Assembly: GCF_017897595.1 (NCBI RefSeq)
Contig: NZ_JAGKIK010000014.1
Location: 1-64,000 of the forward strand
Length of the DNA: 64,000 bases
Direction: 5' to 3'
Source of the DNA: Aquimarina sp. U1-2
GTDB taxonomy: Bacteria > Bacteroidota > Bacteroidia > Flavobacteriales > Flavobacteriaceae
Shown: positions 40,055-47,975 of the stretch, in pieces
Numbering within the stretch: position 1 is the first letter of the stretch
Layout: every line of letters begins with the position of its first letter
Notes under the pieces: generated by a model
Database searches by the model: none
Seen by the model: the letters and a program-made list of their open reading frames with translations, nothing else
What the model was told of the DNA's origin: nothing
Program-made: the position numbers and the translations under genes

Positions 40055-40639
40055 TTAGGCTACTGCTTGTTGAATTAAATCTAATGCTTTTTTAGAATAT
40101 GATAGTTTAAAAGCTGCTTTATGTCCTTTGACAGACATTTTGTGCCAGGTTTTTTGTAAAATATCAATTACTTTTTCGTCGGGGTGTTTTGTTAGAAATT
40201 CTTCGTAATAATATTTTAAAAAAACAAGGCATACTACATCTTCAAGTGTTTGTGTGTCGTTATCTTTTTTTAATTTTTTTTTCTGAAGCAGAAAAGCGAC
40301 TCTATCAATACTATCTTTGGGATACTCTAGTTGTTCAAGAATTTCTGAAGCTTTTGCAGCGTGAAATTTCTTAAGCTCTTGCCTCCATTGAAGATAGCCA
40401 ACCCTATTCATGGGGTAACTTTTTCTAGGAATCTCCCATCGGCATATATGTTGAGATCGTGCTGCTAATTTTAAAGGTTCTGAAGCATTAGGCTCAAATA
40501 CATCTAAGACCTGAGACATGCGTTGTCCGTAAATCAGCTCTTTGGGCATTACTGATCCATTTACCTCTTCAGTATTGGGATCTTGCGCATTGGCCTTATC
40601 GAATAAAATGTAAGCTTCAGATAATTTATGGATTGACAT
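40055..40639 (-). CDS. DUF4202 domain protein of nitrate/nitrite assimilation clusters
   Basis: A 194-residue soluble protein of unknown function, rich in charged residues with several His and Tyr (ARSQHICRWEIPRKSYP, WRQELKKFHA). DUF4202 genes are often found beside nitrite reductase genes, as here. The start at 40639 is chosen because a -7 box (TAACTTTG on the minus strand, 40660-40667) lies just upstream and would sit within the reading frame of the longer form. It precedes the NarX-like kinase gene by 5 bases, which suggests a shared regulatory or nitrite-handling role. Confidence 0.85.
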   Translation of the reverse strand: MSIHKLSEAYILFDKANAQDPNTEEVNGSVMPKELIYGQRMSQVLDVFEPNASEPLKLAARSQHICRWEIPRKSYPMNRVGYLQWRQELKKFHAAKASEILEQLEYPKDSIDRVAFLLQKKKLKKDNDTQTLEDVVCLVFLKYYYEEFLTKHPDEKVIDILQKTWHKMSVKGHKAAFKLSYSKKALDLIQQAVA

Positions 40640-40773
40640 AAAATTGTAGTATTCAATAACAAAGTTACTATTTTTCACACGATAATCAAGGTGCCTCAGG
40701 TACAGAAAACTCGTCTCGAAATTGAAAACGGTTATCCACGAATGCCTAGTGAGTTTGCCGTGAATTGGTGTAC

Positions 40774-41151
40774 TTACTCCTCGAATCCTATATACACAGT
40801 GTCGTTTTCAATTTTTACGGGATAAATGGCAATAGGTGCTAGATTGCCATTAAGATTGTGTCCATTTTGCAAAGAGAACGTTTTCTTGTGCATAGGGCAG
40901 GCAACTTTTGGAATTCCATTTTGATCGCCTATCATACCTCTGCTTAGAACCATTTCCATTTTGTGCGGACATACATTTTGACAGGCATACCACGTATTTT
41001 TTCTTTCAAAATTAAATATAGCAATTTGTTTTTCTTTATATTTTATACATGCACCCCCATTTTTAGGAAAATCACTTACCTTTGCAGCTTTATACCAGAT
41101 GTTTACGCTTTCTAAAGTGGTGGTTTTGTATATTTCTAAAATATCTTCCAT
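40774..41151 (-). CDS. nirD: Nitrite reductase (NADH) small subunit NirD
   Basis: A 125-residue Rieske-fold subunit of assimilatory nitrite reductase. Unlike some NirD proteins it keeps both cluster-ligand pairs: CPHK (C-x-H) and CPMHKKTF (C-x-x-H), so it could bind a [2Fe-2S] cluster. It starts 39 bases after the nirB stop and shares the nirB promoter. Confidence 0.93.
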   Translation of the reverse strand: MEDILEIYKTTTLESVNIWYKAAKVSDFPKNGGACIKYKEKQIAIFNFERKNTWYACQNVCPHKMEMVLSRGMIGDQNGIPKVACPMHKKTFSLQNGHNLNGNLAPIAIYPVKIENDTVYIGFEE

Positions 41152-41190
41152 GTTGTCTGTTTTTAATGCGTCTCTTTTTTTTAAAAGTAG

Positions 41191-43704
41191 TTACTTCCAA
41201 TGTTTTGGCATTTTTTGATCTCTTAACGGAACAAAAACAAGATTATCATCAGGTTGATCACTGTTTAGAAAATGATTAAAACGTTTCATAATCTCTTTAT
41301 CCTGTATCGCTTGTGTCCATTCACATTGAAATTTACCAACCAAAGTTGCCATTTCTGTTTCAAGCGCTGTGACCAGATCAAGAGTGTCCTCAATTACGAC
41401 TTGTTTTAGGTATTCGATGCCCCCTTCAAGTTTATCTAGCCATTTTGCTGTTCTTTCTAACGGATCAGCGGTGCGGATATAGAACATTAAGAATCGGTCA
41501 AGATATTTGATCACTGTTTCGTTATCTATTTGCTCGGCCAATAATTCGGCATGTTTTGGGTTGGCGCCTCCATTTCCGCATACATAAAGATTCCACCCGC
41601 CTTCAACAGCGATAACACCAAAATCCTTGCAACGCGCTTCGGCACACTCTCTAATGCATCCAGATACACCTCCTTTTAACTTATGTGGGGATCGTAATCC
41701 TTTATAACGTTCTTCTAGCTCAATCGCAAAACTTACACTTTCATCCATACCATATCGACACCAGGTGGATCCCACACAGCTTTTAACGGTACGCAATGAT
41801 TTACCATAGGCATGCCCGCTTTCGAATCCATAATCAATTAAGTCTTTCCATATCTTTGGTAATTGATCCAGACGGGCTCCAAAGAAATCGACCCTTTGTC
41901 CTCCTGTGATTTTGGTATATAAATCATACTTTTTACCAACTTCACCCAAAGCTATGAGCTTCTCTGGAGAAATTTCTCCTCCCGGGATTCTTGGTACTAC
42001 CGAGTAAGTTCCATTACGCTGAATATTGGCTAGAAATCGGTCATTCGAATCCTGTATGACTGCTTCTTCATTTGCGGTATCGGCATGAATACTTGCCATT
42101 ATTGATGCAATTACAGGTTTGCATAATTCGCATCCGTCTCCTTTTCCATACTGATTTAATACATCGTTATATTTTCTATACCTCTTTAGTTTTATAATAT
42201 CAAAGAGTTCTTGTCGATTGTAATCAAAATGCTCGCATATGGTGTCTTTTACTTCTTTTCCTAAGGATTTTAATGTCGCATCAACCAAGTCTTTAACCAT
42301 AGGTCTGCAGCCTCCACATCCCGTTCCTGCTTTGGTACAGGTAACTACATCACTTAGATCATTACAAGATCCATTTTGTATGGCATTGCAGATAGTACTT
42401 TTACTTACACTTTCGCATGAACATATTTGCGCATCATTTGGCAAATCCATTACATTACCAATAAGCGAATCACTACCACTACGATTACCAAGAATTAAAT
42501 CTTCAGGATTGTCTGGCAGCGCCATCGCGGTATTATATATTTGAAACAAAGCATTGTAATCTGAGGAGTCTCCTATAAGTATCCCGCCAAGCAGTTTAGA
42601 ACCATCATTAGAAATATTAATACGCTTATAAATTCCTATTCTTTTGTTTTCATAGACTATGGTGTCTATAGTATCGCTTTCGCTCAAAGCATCACCGAAA
42701 CTGGCAACTTCGGTTCCTATAAGTTTTAATTGCGTAGACATATCGATATGATCTACCATTTTTTTATCGGTATCTCCTGTGATTTGTGATACGGCGATAT
42801 CTGCCATATCATATCCTGGTGCCACAAGGCCATAGATCATATTATTGTATAGAGCGACTTCTCCGATGGCATAAATGTTATCATCAGAGGTTTTCATAGT
42901 GTTATCTACAATAACGCCACCTCTTACGCCCGTTTCTAAGCCACATTCTTTGGCAACCTCGTCTCTGGGTCTAATTCCGGCAGAAATCACAAGCATATCC
43001 ACTTTTAATGCTGTGCCGTCAGTATAGTGTAGTCCTTCAATACTATGATCTCCTTGAATGAATTCGGTTTGTTTATGTACATGAACATGTAGTCCAAGTT
43101 CTTCGATTGTCGTTTGGAGCATATCACTTCCCCCTTGATCTAATTGTCTGGGCATCAATCTGGGTGCGAATTCTACTACATGAGTTTCTAGCCCTAGTTC
43201 TTTTACTGCATTAGCAGCTTCAAGGCCTAAAAGTCCACCTCCAAGCACTGCTGCCTTTGTTTTTCCTTCAGATTTTAGTCTTTTTGCATAAGCATTTATA
43301 GCTTCAAGGTCTTCGATGGTTCTATAAACGAATACGCCCTCTTTTTCTACACCAGGGATAGGCGGTACAAATGCCGAAGATCCTGTGGCGACTACCAAAT
43401 AATCGTAAGCATAGGTTACCCCTCTATGATTTGCTACTGTTTTTTCTTTTCGGTTAATTTTGGTGATCATTTCTGAAGTATGAAGATCGATATTGTGTTC
43501 CTGATACCAGGAAGCACTGGATAAACTAAGATCTTCGGCAGTTTTTCCTGCATAATATTCGCTTAAGTGAACCCGGTCATAGGCTCGTCTAGGTTCTTCT
43601 CCAAATACAGTAATTTTAAATTCATTAAAGTTTTCAGAAACAACAAATTTTTCACAAAATTTATATCCGACCATTCCATTACCGATGACCACTACATTCT
43701 TCAT
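41191..43704 (-). CDS. nirB: Nitrite reductase (NADH) large subunit NirB
   Basis: An 837-residue enzyme reducing nitrite to ammonium with NADH. The N-terminal FAD/NAD module has VIGNGMVGYKF and VLGGGLLGLEAA. A BFD-like [2Fe-2S] domain follows (CSCESVSKSTI ... GTGCGGC, about residues 425-470), and then sulfite/nitrite reductase half-domains with siroheme-[4Fe-4S] cysteines in SCVGSTWCRYG (about 640) and GCIRECAEARCKDFG (about 680). It is the first gene of nirBD, with the AAGTA-N4-TACTT promoter site only about 20 bases upstream of the ATG. Siroheme synthesis genes are not in this window. Confidence 0.97.
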   Translation of the reverse strand: MKNVVVIGNGMVGYKFCEKFVVSENFNEFKITVFGEEPRRAYDRVHLSEYYAGKTAEDLSLSSASWYQEHNIDLHTSEMITKINRKEKTVANHRGVTYAYDYLVVATGSSAFVPPIPGVEKEGVFVYRTIEDLEAINAYAKRLKSEGKTKAAVLGGGLLGLEAANAVKELGLETHVVEFAPRLMPRQLDQGGSDMLQTTIEELGLHVHVHKQTEFIQGDHSIEGLHYTDGTALKVDMLVISAGIRPRDEVAKECGLETGVRGGVIVDNTMKTSDDNIYAIGEVALYNNMIYGLVAPGYDMADIAVSQITGDTDKKMVDHIDMSTQLKLIGTEVASFGDALSESDTIDTIVYENKRIGIYKRINISNDGSKLLGGILIGDSSDYNALFQIYNTAMALPDNPEDLILGNRSGSDSLIGNVMDLPNDAQICSCESVSKSTICNAIQNGSCNDLSDVVTCTKAGTGCGGCRPMVKDLVDATLKSLGKEVKDTICEHFDYNRQELFDIIKLKRYRKYNDVLNQYGKGDGCELCKPVIASIMASIHADTANEEAVIQDSNDRFLANIQRNGTYSVVPRIPGGEISPEKLIALGEVGKKYDLYTKITGGQRVDFFGARLDQLPKIWKDLIDYGFESGHAYGKSLRTVKSCVGSTWCRYGMDESVSFAIELEERYKGLRSPHKLKGGVSGCIRECAEARCKDFGVIAVEGGWNLYVCGNGGANPKHAELLAEQIDNETVIKYLDRFLMFYIRTADPLERTAKWLDKLEGGIEYLKQVVIEDTLDLVTALETEMATLVGKFQCEWTQAIQDKEIMKRFNHFLNSDQPDDNLVFVPLRDQKMPKHWK

Positions 43705-43723
43705 AATACATATATTTAGAATT

Positions 43724-43750
43724 CAAAATTAAGTATTAGTACTTAATTAA
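43724..43750 (-). promoter_or_regulatory. Nitrate-regulon promoter site, nirB
   Basis: Minus strand: AAGTA CTAA TACTT, with the -7 box TAATTTTG (43724-43731) beginning at the last T of TACTT. The inverted repeat extends to 9 bases per arm (AATTAAGTA/TACTTAATT). The same layout, to the base, occurs before the porin, narK and nitrate reductase genes. The site occupies the -33 to -7 spacer, so a bound protein would touch RNA polymerase directly. Confidence 0.8.
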
Positions 43751-43811
43751 ATGATAAGAAATACGTAATTATAAGGTAAGTAAATTGAGAATATCTGAAT
43801 AATCAACTAAC

Positions 43812-43840
43812 AATCCTGCAAAAAACAGTTTTGCAGGATT
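43812..43840. terminator. Terminator after the porin gene
   Basis: AATCCTGCAAAA (43812-43823) pairs with TTTTGCAGGATT (43829-43840) around a 5-base loop, about 20 bases past the porin stop and before the nirB promoter. It separates the two minus-strand transcripts. Confidence 0.8.
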
Positions 43841-43860
43841 CAGGCTAAGGATTCAATCAT

Positions 43861-45180
43861 TTATTGGTCTTCAGCAGGAGTAGGTGTAGCACTCCATTTC
43901 AGGAAATTTGGTTTTACGACTAGCATCGCCCAGCCCCAATATTGTGCATCTGCTGGTTGTGGCACTTCTTTTAGGATTTCCATTGAGTCAGAAGCAAACA
44001 TGTGAGAGTACCCTAGTTTTAAGGCGGCAAAGGATATTAATTTTTGAGTAAAAACAATATCCAATTCAGTTCCTAAATAATCATCTATGCCATCTACAAG
44101 GCTTTCAGCTCCGGCAAAATAATGTGCTTTTAGAAGTAAACTTGATTTTTCTCCGGTTTTGATCACAGTTTTTGCGTAGAAATCGTTAAGTCCAATGTTA
44201 TTAGCGTGATTACCTACATAAAAATAATCCATAAATCCGTTAAAATTATGATTGGTACCAAAAATTGGGAAGAATGATTTGATTTCTCCGTCAGCCCCTC
44301 CATTATCATCTCCACTTAGCGTTTCAAAACCAAGCCCAAATACAGTTTTTCCGGGTTTGTAATTTACCTCTAACATAGCATTGTATGCCAAAAGATCAAT
44401 TTCTTCGGTAAATTCTCCCGTTTGGCCATAAAGATTAGCAGCGACAGATAGTCCTTTAGCAGGTTTAGCTACTAAATGGGTTCCGAAGGTTTGTCGATTA
44501 ACGTTTCCGTCAATTGGGGTTTGTCCGTCTATAGGATCTAAATTTTGATACGAATTATTAGCTACAAGAATACTGGCCGAAAATTTCTCCCAGTCTTTAT
44601 GTAACCAAGCATATATCATTGCTTTATAATCAAATACGGCTCTTGCATTTCCTCCGTTATTTGGATCGAACAACGTCCTTTGTGTGCGCACACCATTTTG
44701 ATTAAAAGCTACACCTATATCCAATTGAAGAGACTGTTTATTATATTTTAGTAAAGCCGCATCATGAAAACGACCTTGCATTGCCCAATCCAGAGCACCA
44801 AAAATTCGTTGATCGTCATACGATAATGCTTGTCTGCCTAACTTAGTAGACCAACCATTTCCGAATTTGAAATCAATCCATGCCTGTGCTAATGAGAAAC
44901 TATTGTTATTATCGGCAACTGCTATTTGTGGTGTATCTCCCCAAACGCTTACATCTTGTACACTAACAAATGCTGAAAATTTCTCTTGCGCATATCCAAA
45001 TTTTAGTCGAGAACGTTGTTGGATAAATAGACCTGCGTCAACACCATCGGGAATCAGAGTACCAAATCCATTTAAGTATTCTGCGCGAGGTCTAATATCT
45101 GCATCAATTCTAATTTCTTGCGCTCTAATTTTTGTGGTTATCGCAAATACGAGAAATACAATATAAAGATGTGTTTTCAT
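43861..45180 (-). CDS. Alginate-export-type outer-membrane porin of the nitrate locus
   Basis: A 439-residue exported protein: signal MKTHLYIVFLVFAITTKIRAQ, then alternating strands of a predicted beta-barrel (WIDFKFGNGWSTKLGRQALSYDDQRIFGALDWAMQGRFHDA) of the alginate export family. Its promoter carries the same composite site as nirB, narK and nasC, so despite the family name it is more likely a pore for nitrate or nitrite. It is divergent from the response regulator gene. Confidence 0.85.
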   Translation of the reverse strand: MKTHLYIVFLVFAITTKIRAQEIRIDADIRPRAEYLNGFGTLIPDGVDAGLFIQQRSRLKFGYAQEKFSAFVSVQDVSVWGDTPQIAVADNNNSFSLAQAWIDFKFGNGWSTKLGRQALSYDDQRIFGALDWAMQGRFHDAALLKYNKQSLQLDIGVAFNQNGVRTQRTLFDPNNGGNARAVFDYKAMIYAWLHKDWEKFSASILVANNSYQNLDPIDGQTPIDGNVNRQTFGTHLVAKPAKGLSVAANLYGQTGEFTEEIDLLAYNAMLEVNYKPGKTVFGLGFETLSGDDNGGADGEIKSFFPIFGTNHNFNGFMDYFYVGNHANNIGLNDFYAKTVIKTGEKSSLLLKAHYFAGAESLVDGIDDYLGTELDIVFTQKLISFAALKLGYSHMFASDSMEILKEVPQPADAQYWGWAMLVVKPNFLKWSATPTPAEDQ

Positions 45181-45230
45181 AAGATATTTTTTAAGTGACT
45201 ATGAATAATACAAAGTGATCAAATAGTTTT

Positions 45231-45252
45231 CAAATCTAAGTATTAATACTTA
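45231..45252 (-). promoter_or_regulatory. Nitrate-regulon promoter site, porin gene
   Basis: Minus strand: AAGTA TTAA TACTT with the -7 box TAGATTTG (45231-45238) overlapping its last T, followed by AAAAC. It ends about 50 bases before the porin ATG. The site lies in the porin/response-regulator gap and could also affect the divergent regulator gene. Confidence 0.8.
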
Positions 45253-45334
45253 ATTTTATATATTTTTATACATAATAATACGTATGTTTTCTTTTCATAT
45301 TTTTAATTTAATGCTGTTCCTTTTGAATAATTCA

Positions 45335-45342
45335 TATATTTG
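45335..45342 (+). promoter_or_regulatory. -7 box for the response regulator gene
   Basis: TATATTTG matches TAnnTTTG, 38 bases before the ATG at 45381. No AAGTA-N4-TACTT site overlaps it, so the regulator gene seems to have a different kind of promoter from its presumed targets. Confidence 0.5.
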
Positions 45343-45380
45343 AACTAGGTAAAGCAGTTCAATATTTTTAGAAAAACGAT

Positions 45381-46085
45381 ATGGTAAGAATAGTACTTGT
45401 TGATGATCATTTTATGGTTAGAGACGGTATTCGGGCAATTTTAGAAGAAGAAGAAAATTTTGAAGTGGTGGGAGAAGCAGCTAATGGAAAAGAGGCTATG
45501 TCGTTACTAAAATCTTTGAAGCCAGATCTTGCTATATGCGATATACGTATGCCAGAAATATCTGGTATAGAACTAGTGCGACAAATGCTAAATATGAATT
45601 TGTCTACAAAGTATATTATGCTGTCTATGCATGATTCTGAAGAGTATATTTTACAATCGATCAATGCGGGAGCAGATGGATATCTTCTTAAAGGTGCGAG
45701 TAAAGAAGAGTTTATGAAAGCTTTAAATACTGTAAGTAGAGGAGAGCAATATTTTAGCGGAGATGTTTCTTCGATTTTAATTAAAAAAATTAGGGGGAAT
45801 ACTGCGGATGTAGTCGATAATGTTTCAGATACCCTACCCCAAGAAAAAAAGAGTGCCAATCCTTTTGATCTTACCAAAAGAGAACATCAAATTCTTCGTC
45901 TCGCCATTTCAGGGAAAACAAATAAAGCTATAGCAACACAGCTCAATATTAGTAAACGTACTATTGAAGCTCATCGTTTTAATCTGATGAAAAAAATGAA
46001 CGTAAAAAACGTTGTAGAGCTTAATAATAAGGCAAAAACATATGGTTTACTTAGTGTAGTAGTTCAATTTCTCTTCTTTGTATAG
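45381..46085 (+). CDS. NarL-like LuxR-family response regulator
   Basis: A 234-residue two-component regulator. The receiver domain has the DD pair at residues 8-9, the phosphorylated Asp54 in AICDIRMPE, and Lys near LLKGASKEEF. The C-terminal LuxR/NarL helix-turn-helix is LTKREHQILRLAISGKTNKAIATQLNISKRTIEAHRFNLMKKM. It lies between nirBD/porin and narK/nasC. NarL proteins recognise TACYYMT heptamers, and the local sites contain TACTTAA, so it is the first candidate to bind them. The likely partner is the kinase at 38214. Confidence 0.92.
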   Translation: MVRIVLVDDHFMVRDGIRAILEEEENFEVVGEAANGKEAMSLLKSLKPDLAICDIRMPEISGIELVRQMLNMNLSTKYIMLSMHDSEEYILQSINAGADGYLLKGASKEEFMKALNTVSRGEQYFSGDVSSILIKKIRGNTADVVDNVSDTLPQEKKSANPFDLTKREHQILRLAISGKTNKAIATQLNISKRTIEAHRFNLMKKMNVKNVVELNNKAKTYGLLSVVVQFLFFV

Positions 46086-46213
46086 GTTCATTGTGATATT
46101 TATAATTCCTGTTTCTTTTTTTTATCAAATATTAAAATTTATTTCCTAATAAATTTCCAATACATAATTCTTCTCCTATTTACGTAATTTCTACATTTTT
46201 TGAAACAAAATTT

Positions 46214-46234
46214 AAGTATTTGTACTTAGTTTTG
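46214..46234 (+). promoter_or_regulatory. Nitrate-regulon promoter site, narK
   Basis: AAGTA TTTG TACTT with the -7 box TAGTTTTG (46227-46234) overlapping its last T, followed by A. The ATG of narK is at 46298, giving a leader of about 57 bases. Confidence 0.8.
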
Positions 46235-46297
46235 ATACTCTCAGTTGTATATTTTTTATGCTAAAAATCAAGTTTAACTCATTTAAGGCACAGTATT

Positions 46298-47698
46298 ATG
46301 AATACATTAGGTAAATCAACAAGTTTAAAATTATTAAATATAAGAAGTCTACCAATTAGAACCTTTTGGATTACTTCGATTGCTTTCTTTCTATGCTTTT
46401 TTGCATGGTTTGGTATTGTACCTTTTATGCCAGATGTGGTTAAGGATTTAGGATTAACTCCTGACCAAAAATGGAATTCGATAATTGTAGCTGTATCAGG
46501 GACTGTTTTTGCCAGACTTTTAATAGGCAAATTATGTGATAAATTTGGGCCTCGTCTTTGTTATACCTGGTTATTGATTTTAGGTGCGCTACCGGTGATT
46601 ATCTTAGGATTTGTACAAACACCTTTACAATTTATTATATGTAGGCTTTTTATCGGGTTTATAGGAGCTTCATTTGTCATTACTCAATTTCATACCTCTA
46701 TTATGTTTGCTCCCAATATTGTGGGGACGGCAAATGCTACGTCTGCCGGGTGGGGTAATTTAGGCGGTGGCGCCAATCGTTTGGGAATGCCCTTGATCGC
46801 AGCTGCTGTAATCAGCTTTGGTGTAGCAGAAACGGAAGCTTGGCGATATAGTATGATTATAGCAGGAGTAGTCTGTTTTCTCATGGGCATCGTATATTTT
46901 TTCTTCACACAAGATACACCAAGTGGAAATTTTTCTGAATTGAAAGCTAAAGGCGAATTTACAAAGGCTAAAAAAGATGAAGTAAGTTTCTTAAAAGCGA
47001 TACAAGACTATAGAGTATGGATACTTTTTATTGTTTATGCTGCGTGTTTCGGTATGGAACTTACTGTGTATGGTACTATGGATGATTATCTTCAAAATAC
47101 TTTTCAGTTAGAAAGAGTTACTGCGGGTAATTTAGTTTTATCCTTTGCACTTATGAATATTTTTGCCAGAACTCTGGGCGGTTTTTTCGGGGATAAGTTT
47201 GGTAAATTAAAAGGATTGCGGGGTAGGGTTCTGTTCTTAGCGGTTATCCTTGGGATCGAGGGTCTTATGCTGTCTTTGTTTTCAGGTATGACAGGGCTAA
47301 CTTTTGGAATTATTTTCTTGGTAGGTTTTAGTCTTACTGTGCAAATGGCAGAAGGCGCTACCTTTTCTGTGGTACCGTTTATAAATAAAAAAGCGATAGG
47401 TTTTATCTCTGGAATTGTAGGTGCTGGGGGTAATGTAGGGGCGTTTGTTGCTGCATTAGTTTTAAAGTCTAAATCTGCCATAGCCGAGAAAACTGCCATC
47501 GCTGAGTATCAAAGTCTAGGGCAGGAAGCGGTTGAAGCTGCGCAAGCCCTGGCGTCTTCTCAGGCTGTAGCCAGCGGATATTTCATTATCGGAGTTTTCG
47601 TAGTAATAACAGCTGTCGTTTCACTAACGATCAAATTCTCAACAGAAGATGAAAAAGCCGTACAACGAGAAATGTCTAATGTCTCTGTTCTTAGTTAG
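46298..47698 (+). CDS. narK: Nitrate/nitrite MFS transporter NarK
   Basis: A 466-residue inner-membrane protein with about 12 transmembrane helices. Family features include the early Arg (SLPIRTFWITSIAFFLCFFAWFG), the nitrate signature GWGNLGGGANRLGMPL, and the second one GIVGAGGNVGAFVAALVL. It imports nitrate or exchanges it for nitrite. The gene is monocistronic with the composite nitrate-regulon promoter site upstream and lies before the nitrate reductase gene. Confidence 0.95.
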   Translation: MNTLGKSTSLKLLNIRSLPIRTFWITSIAFFLCFFAWFGIVPFMPDVVKDLGLTPDQKWNSIIVAVSGTVFARLLIGKLCDKFGPRLCYTWLLILGALPVIILGFVQTPLQFIICRLFIGFIGASFVITQFHTSIMFAPNIVGTANATSAGWGNLGGGANRLGMPLIAAAVISFGVAETEAWRYSMIIAGVVCFLMGIVYFFFTQDTPSGNFSELKAKGEFTKAKKDEVSFLKAIQDYRVWILFIVYAACFGMELTVYGTMDDYLQNTFQLERVTAGNLVLSFALMNIFARTLGGFFGDKFGKLKGLRGRVLFLAVILGIEGLMLSLFSGMTGLTFGIIFLVGFSLTVQMAEGATFSVVPFINKKAIGFISGIVGAGGNVGAFVAALVLKSKSAIAEKTAIAEYQSLGQEAVEAAQALASSQAVASGYFIIGVFVVITAVVSLTIKFSTEDEKAVQREMSNVSVLS

Positions 47699-47921
47699 TG
47701 GTTCGGATATTTTTAGTTTGGTACTCATGGTAAGTATGTCAAAGAACTCTGATCATTTCTGTAGTATGCTAATTTTTAAAAAACAGGAGGGTGACGCTAT
47801 ATAGTATTCCTAAAATTAACTGCAAAATTACATCAAAATCAAAATAGAGTATGTGTTATTTTACAGATTATACAATTCTTTGCATGATACAACAGAAAAG
47901 AGTAGCAAACTTGTGATCGAT

Positions 47922-47942
47922 ACGTAGTAATACTTAGTTTTG
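47922..47942 (+). promoter_or_regulatory. Nitrate-regulon promoter site, nitrate reductase
   Basis: ACGTA GTAA TACTT with the -7 box TAGTTTTG (47935-47942) overlapping its last T. One base of the left arm differs from AAGTA. The ATG follows at 47976. Confidence 0.75.
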
Positions 47943-47975
47943 AAATTATAATAAGAATGTATGTAAACCACATCT

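Noticed and set aside
45407..45877. 156-codon minus-strand frame over the response regulator
   Set aside because: Fully antisense to the receiver domain and without protein-like features.
43724..47942. Nitrate sites as plain terminator-like hairpins
   Set aside because: They lie upstream of starts, overlap a -7 box in the same register each time and have no U-tract or GC-rich stem.
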